Assembly: GCA_029990175.1 (NCBI GenBank)
Contig: JARKIP010000052.1
Coordinates: forward strand, 124,001 to 188,000
Source: Petunia secreta
Taxonomy: Eukaryota; Streptophyta; Magnoliopsida; Solanales; Solanaceae
DNA length: 64,000 bases
Direction: 5' to 3'
Positions within the stretch are counted from its first letter, which is position 1. Every line of letters begins with the position of its first letter. The notes beneath the pieces were generated by a model. That model did not search any database and was not told the origin of the DNA. It saw only the letters and a program-made list of their open reading frames with translations. The position numbers and the translations under genes were made by a program. This document shows, one piece after another, positions 12,950-24,245 of the stretch.

Positions 12950-13540
12950 TCTGCATTCAATGCCATTCAAAGGCACAAAGGTTACCTAAGAGGCTTTAAA
13001 AGCCCAAAGGGAATCAGAAATGGTTGTTTATTCCTACATGGTCGGAATTACGCTGTATTCAATGCCATTCAGAGGCACAAAGGTTACCCAAGAGGCGTCA
13101 AAAGCCCGAATTTAATCAGAAATGATTGCTTAAACAGTCAGAATTATTCTGTATTCAATGTCGTTCAAAGGCGTGAAGGTAACTCAAGAGGCGTCAAAAG
13201 CCCGAATTGAATCAGAAATAATTGCTTAAACGGTCAGAGTTATTCTGTATTCAAATGTCGTTCAAAGGCATGAAGGTTACCCAAGAGGCGTCAAAAGCCC
13301 GAATTGAATCTGAAATGATTGCTTAAACAGTCAGAGTTATTCTGTATTCAATGCCATTCAAAGGCACAAAGGTAACCGAGGAGGCGTCAAAAACCCAAAT
13401 TGAATCAGAAACGACCATTTATTTCTTAAACAATTAGAATCATTATGTATTCAATGCTATTCAAAGGCATTAAATGGTAAACAAAGAGGCATTAAAGGCC
13501 CAATATGAATTATAAATAACCGCTTGATTGACGGGATGCC
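12950..13540 (+). repeat. About 98-bp tandem repeat, six units, in E1 leader
   Basis: The phrase attcaatg(c/t)c(a/g)ttcaaaggc recurs at 12954, 13056, 13155, 13249, 13346 and 13449, at spacings of 94 to 103 bases. Each unit also carries aagaggcgtcaaaagccc and a cttaaac.gtcaga phrase. The units are diverged. The array ends about 250 bases before the DUF7745 ORF. Confidence 0.85.
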
Positions 13541-13792
13541 GCATAACGCACATTTATTCTTTAATCATTATATAAAGACTTGACATCCTTGGCATGTCAC
13601 AAGTCCATTAGCACCTTCCTTCTAAAGTTTCTAAAGGGTTCTCAACCCACAACGACACAACTCTTCATATCCTCTACTACACTGTTTTCAAAAGCTTGTG
13701 CCAAACGTTGATCATTTTGCTCACAATAAAGCAAATCTTAGGCATTTTTTCATTCTCTTTTTTCTATCACCCTCCACCTTCTCCAAAATATC

Positions 13793-15429
13793 ATGGCCAC
13801 TAAAAAATTTGACGTGGTTTTTGAAATCCCTCAGTTGCTCAGAGATTGGTGGGGAAACCTAAGCATAGATCAACAAGAACGAGTTGAAGTGGTGTTGGGG
13901 AACCTGATTTCATTATTGGAGCACACTGCAGTGGAAGGGATGATAGAAGCAGCAGTACATTATTGGGATGCAGACCGAGCAGTTTTTCACTTTGGGAATG
14001 TAGAGTTGATACCATTACTAGAGGAAATAGGTGGTTTGACTCAATTACCATTTGAAAGTGAAGAAGTCTTGACGCCTAAAAGCATTACACCCGAAGAATT
14101 CTTTGAAATGGTAGGGTTTAAGCCCGAATTATGCACAGACAGTATACGGCAATCGGGAATTTCTCAAACTTCCCTCTACATCAAATTTTGGTATGGAGAG
14201 GCATTTCAAGAATCCGAAGACTATTTCAACATTAACCAGGCAGATTGGCAAGAGCGGAGGATACTTGCTTTCATCACTAGCTTTTTAGGGACTGTCGTGT
14301 TTCCACAACACAAAGAACGAGTTGATGTTTGCATGGTTTCTATTGCTAATGTCTTACTCAAAGACATTGACAAGAAATACACTTTGGTACTGATGATTGT
14401 TGCAGAGACGTACCGAGCTTTAGAAAGATGCAAGAAGGGCACTGGTTTCTTTGAAGGTTGCAATTTTCTTCTACAAATTTGACTGATAGAGCATTTGGAA
14501 AGGATGGCTAACAGAGACCAAGCTTTCCATTCCATACCAAAAGAAAACTATATCTTGACTCATACCGGTCGCATGGAAAATGCTTTTGGGAAATGGGACC
14601 AACCACCAACTACCAATGGTTGGCACCATATATTTTATCAGCTGACACCTGAAAACATTCAATGGATGTTTGATTACTTTCCCAGCACAACAGTAATCAC
14701 ACGGTCCAAAAAATACTCATTTCTCATCTTAGTGGGCTTTAGAAGAGTTTATCTATACACTCCTTTAAGGACACTTAGACAAGCACGGAGAAAGCAGACT
14801 GTACCCCAAATTATTGACATCAGAAATTTCAAATCAATATTCTCGGAGGAGTGATACCGTTCAAAGACACGATATTAGAACTTTGGAAAGAAAGGCGACG
14901 AATGGGAATCGAGACTATTGGACGAGACAGGTTTGACGCTGGCTATGATGAAGACTATCAAGGCTGGCTTAGGAAAGGCATAGCTAGAGCATTTCAACCA
15001 AGTGCAGCAACAAAAAGGAAAATGAATGCTGATGAATTAGAACCTGAGTACAAAAGGTTACGCAAACAACTGGCAAGGGCACAAGGGAAAATAGCAAAGA
15101 AGCAAAGTTTGGTCGAAGCAAAGAACGAAGAAAAAGGAAAATGGCGCAGTAAGGCAGAACTCCTGACAAAATGCATAGAGTCTATCGGCGGATGGGCTAG
15201 CGAGGGGATGAATTCTGTGGCAAACAAAGGAATAGAGGAGAATGGAAGAAAGGCTTGGGAAATGTTGAAGAATTTCACATTTGACATATCCCGACTCTTA
15301 ACTGACGCAGACAATATCATCTTCCAAGGATACTCATCAGAGGAAAGCTTGTCTGAGGGAGATTCGTCCGAGGAAGAAGAAGAAGAAGAATCTTCTAGGG
15401 ATGGATCAAAATCAAATATGTTCACCTAA
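13793..15429 (+). pseudogene. DUF7745-type protein (E1 ORF1 position), broken
   Basis: The ORF starts at ATG 13793 and would encode about 545 residues. It begins with a Trp-rich segment (LLRDWWGNLS), followed by motifs I associate with the plant DUF7745 family: a Trp-Asp plus F.FG.VE..P.LEEI block at about residues 62-85, FLGT.VFP near 163-170, and FFEGCN.LLQ near 221-230. TGA at 14480-14482 breaks the frame, which resumes in phase at once. A one-base shift near 14850 then moves the remainder to another frame, which ends at 15429. The tail has a Lys/Glu-rich probable coiled coil (about 405-450) and an acidic Ser/Glu run. It lies between the 5' LTR and a decayed gag, the place of ORF1 in Ogre-type elements. 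The family function is unknown to me. Confidence 0.7.
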
Positions 15430-15949
15430 CTATGATCTAACCCTCCAGCAAAAGTTTTCTTTCCCTTACACTATTTTAATATCAGCCAATGTAACAAAAG
15501 TTCAATTAATGCAAATATTATCTTTTAGTCTCCGCAATTTGTTAGGCAAATGAAATGATGCATGTGGCACAAAGTGCTTTCCAAAATCATCGTGCGTAAA
15601 ATGATCCTTCGTATTATATGATGCATTTCTTATTTGATATGTGTGCATTGCATGAATTTTTCTGTTGCTCTAGGTCTCTAAAGGAATTCTTTCTCCAAAT
15701 TCAATTGCCTATCGAGGCACCTCATTTCCCTACTCTATGATCAAATCCTGGTATCTAAAATCTTTCGCATGTCCAAACTGTCTTTAATCCATTCAAAAGT
15801 CTATTACCTAAAGGTTGGCTCAAATTGAATACCAAGGCAAAAGACATGGTTAAGCAAGTGCACTTGTCAGAGATTGTCCAAAATAAGGAAGTTTTCACAA
15901 CAGCTTCCATCAGCTCTCTCCTCTTTCCACTACACTACAAGCTACTAAT
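15430..15949 (+). other. Spacer between DUF7745 ORF and gag remnant
   Basis: I see no recognisable protein motif in this 0.5 kb. It may once have held the N-terminal half of gag. Confidence 0.4.
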
Positions 15950-16295
15950 AAAGCTATCCGGTCTGGAAATGTGAGCCTTTTCAAAAGAAGAAAAATGATC
16001 TCTCTTTTGCTGTGACCATTTAAGACCCTACCTTCAACCACTATCAAACAACGCCACCATTTTATCCCTACCCTCATATACCACCTGAATATCCCATTTA
16101 CAACAATCAGCCCATTCGACCTATATTCCACACTCAGAACTAAACCATCCACTATACTAGAAAACACTCAACCCAACTACCTAAATGCACCACCATACTC
16201 TCCTAGGCCTCGCCCTGATACAAACCAAAGACCGAAAAGATACCACACACCACTAGCCAAAGCCCATACTCAATTGTTCAAGAGATTGGAAACCA
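15950..16295 (+). pseudogene. Decayed Tat-lineage gag, C-terminal linker part
   Basis: Read across three frames, this stretch gives KAIRSGNVSLFKRRK, then a Pro/Tyr-rich linker (QTTPPFYPYPHIPPEYP), and then PRPRPDTNQRPKRYHTPLAK followed by AHTQLFKRLETT. These are the order and character of the gag linker of Tat-type plant elements, which runs from an (A)I.SG..SL.KKK segment through a Pro-rich spacer to a TP.AEP..QLFERL segment. At least two frameshifts and two stops break it. The CAYH-type zinc knuckle expected next was not found. Identification rests on remembered family patterns. Confidence 0.55.
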
Positions 16296-18412
16296 CCTGG
16301 CTTATTGCCCTAGTACCTCAACTGTTCCAACATGCACTATGAACATGGATAAAATCGACAAAGCAAGAAAAATGTTGGTCAAACTCAGAGGCACACATGA
16401 CTCGCCTTAAGACCTTTTGACACCAATATCCAAGGATCATTTTTGTTGCACCTGTCTACATAGCCACACCACTTACGATACATGACTGTGACCCAAAGTA
16501 CTTTCCAACTCGTCCAAGCATTCAAAGGGCCAGTGAAAGATAATATTGGAAAGACAGAGGTGTAGCAAATACTTGTGCACAACAATCAAAACAAGCAAGC
16601 TGATTTGACTTGCAAAGGAGAGACAAAAACACAATGACAAAGCCATCATTATATGACCAACCTGGAGACCCCTGGAGCATTTCGAAGCATATCTCTATCA
16701 TTATAAAGGCACATGCGGATAGATTTCTTGGAGCAATTGTGGTCGAAGGCTTTATTGGAGTAATATGAATTCTCATGACGACGACCACAATAAGATGCAA
16801 CAATCTGAGAATGAGCATGATACATAGCCAACCTACATCGAGTTCAACGGCTTAACAATAAGACATTATCCGACAAGAAAAGTTGGTGCAAGGACTATAT
16901 TGCAGCAGTTGGTCAACGAGTATGAAAGACGTTGAGAACCTCTTTGAAAGACACACAACCATCATGACAGACAAATTCGCAAGGAAGGATGACCAATGCA
17001 CTCAAGGTCCTGGTATTCGACAAAAGTCAACATCTCTTTTCTGTTACACAACACAATATTCCCTACGCAATGTCTTTACCACCTTTCATTGACGTTCAAC
17101 TCCTCACCTCCGGCTTAAACAAGCATTGGTCCTTTGGCCCAAATCCTTGCCTTGGTTGCTAAATAAAGCATTTAGGCAATTTCTTGTGATATCTATACGA
17201 TCTATCACAACCTCCAAATTCAAGCGCTAATCTGTCATCCACGGTCTAGGCATTCTCTTGAGCTCACGTGTCATTTTTGCTTCAAGTCTTTCCTAATATG
17301 CCCACACTATTTTGTGCATTTCACCACTTTGTTATGGTTACTTCGTATTTGGACACCGAATTGGTCAAGAATCTGCATTTGTGAGAAAGCCGAAATGGCA
17401 AGTCAACCTAAAAACATTTTCCTCTACAACAAAGTCCTTTGAACCACTAGTGTATAACACCAAGATCATTCAGACAATCCCAACACCATACAACTTGCAT
17501 TATACTTACACGAGAGTCACAATAAAGAATTCCTATCACTATACAACCGATGACCGGCAAAACTCATAACCTCACACTTCACCCAACTTACACAATAAAC
17601 AACCTCCCTCTGTCAAGACTTCCAACTACAACAACCTTAGCAGGATCAGCACAATAAAGGATAAACCAAAATGACAAAACCTCACAGCTTTACTCCTTTA
17701 TCCCAGTCAAAAGATATTGCATCCAGCAAAAAAACTACTGCCTGGATACCCATTCCTAAATTATATCCAACAAGATCTACACTCATCACTCGAACATTCC
17801 CTACCACGACACCGCAAGACATCCAACACTGAAACACAAAGTCCGGAGTCCGATTGACAAAAGCAAGATGATAGTACAACAAAAACCAACAAAGGGAGAC
17901 TACAACTCCCAAACCACAAACACACTTTCTACAAAGGCCAATCCATCAAAGTTAGCATCGTAAAAAAGAAAAGCCTGAAACATAAAGGCACCCCAACACA
18001 ACCCCCTGACAAGTACAATTTTGGGCAATCTCCAAATCCAGCAAAATCCAAATATCAAACCCCAGTCTGAGTATGCAAAATATCCACATACTCATAGTCA
18101 TTAATACATCCAATCGCCACACTAAAGGACGAGTGTAGACTCTAGCCAATAAATTGGTGTTTAGCGAAATGCAACCACCCTCTCTCGGTGATCTGTCATA
18201 AATAATAAACTGGGGCAGAATTTTTGAGGATCCCCTCAAAAATTCCGAAAGACGCAAACTTGACATTGGGGTAGAAATTTTTGAGGTAATTTTTGAGATC
18301 CTCTCAAAAATTTCAAGGGAAGTCCCTACAACAGCAACATGATAGCCTCCTTAGCACATCGCATGACATAACAATGGCATTCTACTAGTTACACTTTACT
18401 CTTGGTGCATCG
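16296..18412 (+). other. E1 non-coding spacer, no pol recognised
   Basis: Over 2 kb of AC-rich sequence. I looked for YVDD/FIDD-type RT motifs, integrase HHCC/DDE motifs and RNase H motifs in this stretch and saw none. Short ORFs on both strands look fortuitous. Confidence 0.5.
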
Positions 18413-19450
18413 ACTGAGGGTACACAGCCCGATGTCAAATTTTCATTTTAATTAGCTGAGGTTACACAGCCTGAGGCATCAACTGAGGCTACACAGTCCG
18501 ATGTTAATTTGTCATTTAAATCAGCTGAGGGTACACAGCCCGAAGCGTCGGTTGAGGGTACACAACCTGATACCGATTTGTCATTTAAATTAGCCGAGGG
18601 TACACAGCCCGAAGCATCGGTTGAGGGTACACAGCCCGATACCGATTTTTCATTTAAATTAGCTGAGGGTACACAGCCCCAAGCGTCAGTTGAGAGTACA
18701 CAGCCCGATATCGATTTGCATTTAAATTAGCTGAGGGTACACAACCCGAAGCGTCGGTTGAAGGTACGCAGCTCGATATCGATTTGTCATTTACTTTAGC
18801 TGAGGGTACACAGCTCGAAGCGTCAGTTGAGGGTACACAGCCCGATATCGATTTGCATTTAAATTATTTGAGGGTACACAGCCCGAAGCGTCGGTTAAGG
18901 ATATACAGCCCGATATCGATTTGCATTTAAATTAGCTGAGGGTACACAGCCCGAAGCGTCGGTTGAGGGTACACAGCCTGATATCGATTTGTCAATTACT
19001 TTAGCTGAGGGTACACAGATCGAAACGTCGGTTGAGGGAACACAACCCGATATCGATTTGTCAATTACATTAGCTGAGGGTACATAGACCGAAGCGTCGG
19101 TTGAGGGTATACAGCCCGATATCGATATGCATTTAAATTAGCAGAGGATACAAAGCCTGAAGCATCGGTTGAGGGTACACAGCCTGATATCGGTTTGTCA
19201 TTTAAATTGGATGAGGGTACACAGCGCGAAGTGTTGGTTGAGGGTACACAGCCCGATATCGATTTGCATTTAAATTAGCTGAGGGTACACGGTCCGAAGC
19301 GTCGATTGAGGGTACACAGCTTGATATCGATTTGCATTTTAATTTTTGCGGAGGGTACACAGCCTGATGCATCGACGGAGGGTACACAACCTAATGTCAA
19401 AACTGACACTGCGGAGGGTACACAAGCCGATGCAAATTTTGACATTGTAA
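18413..19450 (+). repeat. About 69-bp tandem array (13-15 units) in E1 3' region
   Basis: The unit is made of two related halves, each starting gagggtacacagcccgа-like (gagggtacacagcccga in most copies). One half continues agcgtcggtt, the other tatcgatttg(t)catttaaattagct. In the first units the period is exactly 69 bases, so a 23-residue repeat with EGTQPEAS and EGTQPD motifs is readable (18509-18730). Later units lack one base in the gatttg(t)cattt part and the frame is lost. The array lies upstream of the 3' LTR, where Tat-lineage elements are known to carry variable tandem repeats. Confidence 0.88.
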
Positions 19451-21123
19451 CAGATAGACAGCCCGTTGAAAGGACAACATGATAAAGGTTAGACAGCCCG
19501 GTGAAAGGGCAACATGACAAAGGGTGTGCAACCAAGATGAAATAATGATAGGCAACCCCGCATGAAGAGATACACAACTCAATACGAAAGGAGTATGCAG
19601 CCCGATGTGACAAGCACATATTTAAAGGACGAAAAGCAACGGACATACAATCCGGCGTCATAGTGGCAAGATGATCCAACAACAGTTCAGCATGACAAAA
19701 CAACTACCTCCTGACGAGAAGCACATAGCAAAGGGATGTTCCCCAGAGGAGAGGCACACAGTCCCTAGCACTGAGAACTGAAAGCGGACCAGACAAAGGA
19801 GAGCTCAACTCAACAGGTTAGTTTACTTTATCTTGTTTTTATCTCAATTTACATTTGTCTTGATTTTGCTATAGGGACTCTCCGATCTCTCGACAAACCC
19901 CCTGCGTCCCACTCTTACACTTGCCCCCAAAATCACTAACGATTATGCAACCGCAAAGCCTCAAACACATACAAAGCTTCTTCCCAAAACCTTATTCAAA
20001 AGACCTAATCTTGCAGACAATGTTTTCGCTACACCCGCAAGCTACATATTTTGCCAAGTTCCAAATTGCCCAAAGCCACGGTCCTATACTCGCACCAATG
20101 ATCTACCTAATCTTTCCTCACCGATTAGGCACCAACTTCGCGTTACTTCCTATTCGTGCCTATCTGTTGAATCGTGTATATTCACCATGCTTTACCCCTC
20201 AATGTTCCTCAATTCATTCAAGACAATGTTGAAGCCAAGAGGATTCATTTATCGAGTCGTAGTGGAAACTATGCCCATGTAAACTCCTCTTTATGGGTGT
20301 GTCGTGCACCACATCTTCATAACTAGGACGTTTAGAAGCCTATTTCACCGCACTAGGTCTATCGATATTATCTCGACTTCGACAACGCCTCTGCCCTACC
20401 TGCAAAATACCTATTCTGTCCAATTCTGACATGCCCAAAAGCCGATTATTTCATGCCCTCACAAATGATCTGTCTAATCCTTCATTGCAAATTAGGACGT
20501 CATTTGCATTTCCTACCAATTAAGGCCTACCTTGTCTATTCAAACCCATCTGCATCAATCGTGCGTGTTTTCGTGCTTAATCATGCATGCATCGTGCACA
20601 TTTATAAGACTCGCTCCTCAGATGTTTCCCAGCTTAGGCGAGGCAATATTGAAGGCGATATTACTCATTGTCGAGACGAAGTGGAAACTATGTACATATA
20701 AACTCCTCTTTATAGGTGTGTAGCGCGCCACATCTTCATAACTAGGATGATTATAAGCCTCTTTTTCCACGCTCGATCTACTGATGTTAACTCATCTTTG
20801 GTAGCGCTTTTGCTCCCTCTATTTTTCTCGCCAAAAGGCAAAACATACACGAACCTAAAATTTACATACCTGGACAAATTTAGTCTTTACATTCCAAATC
20901 GTACGCCATAAACATCTCATACAGGCAACATGCCATTCTAGAACTATACACGACCTCATTCTCGTGAAACTCAAGATATGTAGGCAACTCAGAGACCGGG
21001 GTTCGGCCAAAAACACCCCAAAACTCCCATTCTCCCCTTTCAATCATTTTGCCCACCAGTCGTGACAAAATTGGCTTCTCCGTCAACTATCTTTGCCCGA
21101 AGACTCTTTCATCATCCCCGGGC
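19451..21123 (+). other. E1 3' untranslated spacer
   Basis: This is non-coding. Two passages (about 20100-20330 and 20440-20760) share phrases such as aaactcctctttat.ggtgtgt and cgccacatcttcataactagga, so there is a diverged duplication of roughly 420 bases. Confidence 0.5.
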
Positions 21124-21136
21124 AAAGAGGGGCAGC
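21124..21136 (+). other. E1 polypurine tract
   Basis: AAAGAGGGGCAGC directly precedes the TG of the 3' LTR, as expected of the plus-strand primer site. Confidence 0.85.
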
Positions 21137-22742
21137 TGTTTACACCCAATTTTATCCCTCTTTCTTCTAAAATTGGCTTCAACTTAAGGGTGCAATGTAA
21201 CTATTTGTGCAAAATGTGCATTAGAAATCATGCATTTACGTGCGTTTTTCCCTATTTATATATTATAAACTTAAATGTGGCTATATTACGTAATTTTGCA
21301 TCATTTAGGCTATTTGTTAAACTGTGAATATTTGCACAATTTAATATGTCACATAATTGCATCATTTATGCTACATGTAAAATTTATTTTAATTTATGAT
21401 TATTTGTGCAAATTAGTAACTATTTGTGATTATCTATATTTAAATAATTTTATTTGAGTTTATTTAATAATTATTTGTGTATTTTATAAAATATGTATAT
21501 CCATATTTTTATTTACACCCTTAAGTTGAATATTGGCCGATTTAAAAGAGAATGTACATTTTTCTATCTACTTATTTTCTTTCTCTTTTTGTTAAAGTTT
21601 CCCACGAACCTGGACAAGAGTCTGTCTAGGTACGCCCATTCCGTTAGGAATGGTTGCTATTTTTTTCCAATAATTTAGTTCAAATTCTCTAAAATATTCA
21701 TATAATTATTTTATTTCAAAATATTTAATTTTTCATTTATTTTAAAACGTTCCTTTATCTTGAATCTAGACAAATGTTCGTCTAGATTCATTCGTTTTGC
21801 ACCGTACATTTTCTACACTTTTTCTTATACAAAATATATTTTTTCACTTTATTTCAATTCCTTCAAATTTCGTTTGAATCTAGACATAATACTTAACAAA
21901 ATACATCTTTTCTTACATTAAATCCTTTTATTCCTAATTTCAAGACTCATATTCCTACTCGAATCTAGACAAAATAAGGTCTAAATTCATCTTTATTATT
22001 TAGATATTGAGAGAAGATGTTTTCTAAATTTAATCAAATATTCTTTCCTAAACTAGTCCCTCCCCATTTTGGAAGAAATTCAAAATTCCCAAATCTCCTC
22101 AATCTTCCTAAATCTTTCCCTTAATCCCTTACCCTAAATAGAGGCCAATCCCCAACTGCTTCTTTCTCTGATATATTACATTTACACAATTTTGACAAAG
22201 GCAGACAATCATCAAGGCACAGTACTTGCCCTTCTTCCTTCGTCCTCTCCACACCAAAAAATTAGACACCATTAATAGTACTCGTCCTCTCCCACTCTGT
22301 CACACACGCACACTTCCAATTCCTTGTCTTCTTCCTCAATAAAAACACTACCACCATACATTCCCCGCTCTCACACCATTGATATATCCAGACATATACA
22401 GATCCCATTACACACACGCAAATCAACATACACACCAGTCAATATAAATACAGTACACATCTACACCTTCTTCTCCCCTAATATCCTCGTCATCATCGGC
22501 AAACCCTTACCCCCTTCGTCTTTATACAGTCACGATACACTCAATACAAAACACCATCCTCACTGGAAAATACACCCACACACTTATCAATCATACCTAC
22601 ACCCACATATACAGGTCCAAACCAAAAAAACAGAGGGGTTTAGGGGATTCGCCGATCGAGGGTCGGGGAAATGGTTCAACGATTGTAAAATCCATCACCA
22701 CCGGCAGAGTTCGAAGAATAGTCGGAAATTTGAACGCCGATC

Positions 22743-23279
22743 ATGGCGTTGGTTCTGTTTCGTCTTGCCTTCGATTTGTTACCAAGTCAGAAACGAGACC
22801 ACGAAGGGATTGGGAGTGGTAGCGATGCCGCTAAGCAGCTGTCGCTCCTCCATCTCCGACCTCTCGCTGCCATCCCACTGATTCCCACGCTTTGGGATGA
22901 TGTTTGTCGCAGCCCTGTTGATTTCTGCGACTGGTTCTTCACCGTTAAATGCTCTATCTGATGTTTTGGGTTCTCCACCGTTAAAATTATGTTTGCTTGC
23001 CTAACTGTGTTGACTCGTTTTATTATATCTATGTTGACTCGTGATATTTATGTTAATTAATATGTGTTATTGGATTGATTTATGTCTTGGCTGAGCTTTT
23101 GAGTGCAGGAACCATTCTGGACTAATTTTCATCCATTACGGAATGTGGTGACTGATTTTGAACAGATATTTGAGGCACACATGGAATTGACGGATATAGA
23201 ACGAATTGACGGACGTTACACTGATTATGGCCAAGGAAAATATTTACATAATTTATTTGAGGCCTATACACTGGTTTGA
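22743..23279 (+). other. Exon-intron-like coding block inside the E1 LTR (possible captured gene fragment)
   Basis: In the 3' LTR an ORF from ATG 22743 to 22961 reads MALVLFRLAFDLLPSQK and goes on to LWDDVCRSPVDFCDWFF. About 150 bases later, after an intron-like stretch ending ttttgagtgcag, a second open segment (23109-23279) reads EPFWTNFHPLRNVVTDFEQ and continues, acidic and ordinary in composition, to a TGA. The 5' LTR has the same parts at about 9538-9740 and 9904-10131, with a frameshift and a TAA. The composition looks like a real protein, unlike the rest of the LTR. I do not recognise the source gene. Confidence 0.4.
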
Positions 23280-23500
23280 ACGTGATACTACACTTGAACA
23301 AACCCATTCCCGTGTCCCTAAAACAAAAAGGCTATGATGACGTGTGTGAGCCGTTATGGAGTGTTGGGACCAGCACTTGGCATGGCAACACGACCGGCCG
23401 GCGAGTTCGCAGCCGTACCGACGTCCCTAATCTCTTAGTCGATTCATACAAACCTGAGCCGACAGTTTTAAAAAATCCCTTTCCTCTTTATTTTAAACTA

Positions 23501-23502
<2 letters not shown>

Positions 23503-23549
<47 letters not shown>

Positions 23550-23617
23550 CCTTATTATTATTCTTATTATTATTATTATTATTATTTTTATTATTGTTAA
23601 TATTATTATTATTTTTA
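23503..23617 (+). repeat. (TTA)n microsatellite in E1 3' LTR
   Basis: Interrupted TTA/ATT repeat, the counterpart of the tract at 10289. Confidence 0.9.
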
Positions 23618-24232
23618 TATTAACTCATTTTCATATTTCTTGCGAGATACATCGTGATTAAGTCACGAACGGACAACGCATTTGTAAAAGGACAAAATTA
23701 TTTATAATCATTGACTTTACTTAAATTTATTTTATTCTATTTTTATAATCCTTACTAACTTGTTTGTTTATTTTGCAAGGGACATTGAAACAAAGATTAG
23801 GGAAGAAAAGAAATGAATATTTATTTGCTATTACTTGCCTTTAAATTTACACACTTAGTTTAATATTCAAATTATTTTTATTGTCTAGTTGGCTTTATTA
23901 TTTGCTCTAGAATCCCAATTATAAAGTCCGACGGGTAACTACATTTGGTGGAGCTCGAGAGGTGCCTAACCCCTTCCTCTCGAGTTAACTTGAGCCTCTT
24001 ACTTAGAATATCTGGTTCGTAGACTAAGTTTCGGAGTTAATTGTAAAATTGGCTAGAAACAAAATTGGTGCCCTAATACGCCTAGTTAAAAAATATGTTA
24101 GGTGGGGACTCCAACTCTTTACCCGAGATTTACCCACTAAGTCGAGCCCTATTTCGAACTTTAATTGGTTCGGGTAAAAATAGGATGCGACAGTAGGTAT
24201 TGATGGTTTGATTTCGAGGATGAAATCCTTTC

Positions 24233-24245
24233 AAGAAGGGGAGGA
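24233..24245 (+). other. H0 polypurine tract
   Basis: AAGAAGGGGAGGA immediately precedes the H0 3' LTR. The identical 13-mer precedes the E3 3' LTR, and E2 has it on the minus strand. Confidence 0.8.

Larger units (their letters stand above)
7898..24192 (+). mobile_element. E1: 16.3 kb Tat/Ogre-lineage LTR retrotransposon, non-autonomous
   Basis: E1 has all the outer marks of a complete LTR element: LTRs starting TGTT(G/T)ACACCC and ending GATGCGACA, a primer-binding site at 11425, a polypurine tract at 21124, and a perfect GTAGG target duplication. The internal 9.7 kb carries a leader with a tandem array, a broken DUF7745 ORF, a decayed gag linker, a long non-coding spacer and a second tandem array near the 3' end. 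No RT, RNase H, integrase or protease is visible, so it would have needed enzymes in trans. The large LTRs, the extra ORF before gag and the tandem repeats before the 3' LTR are known traits of the Tat lineage, which includes Ogre. Lineage assignment is by these traits, not by RT phylogeny. Confidence 0.85.
21137..24192 (+). repeat. E1 3' LTR
   Basis: This LTR is 3056 bp. It begins TGTTTACACCC, ends GATGCGACA, and is followed by the GTAGG duplication. It is collinear with the 5' LTR but lacks the MULE-like insertion. Scattered substitutions and small indels show that the insertion is not recent. Confidence 0.88.

Noticed and set aside
14994..15425. Minus-strand ORF opposite the DUF7745 tail
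   Set aside because: Antisense shadow of the acidic/basic plus-strand coding sequence.
16522..16818. Minus-strand ORFs in the E1 spacer (16385-16831 and 17682-18266)
   Set aside because: No domain, no conserved motif, and typical lengths for chance in this composition.
19275..19703. Minus-strand ORF over the 69-bp array
   Set aside because: It follows from the repeat period being close to a multiple of three; composition and position argue against a gene.
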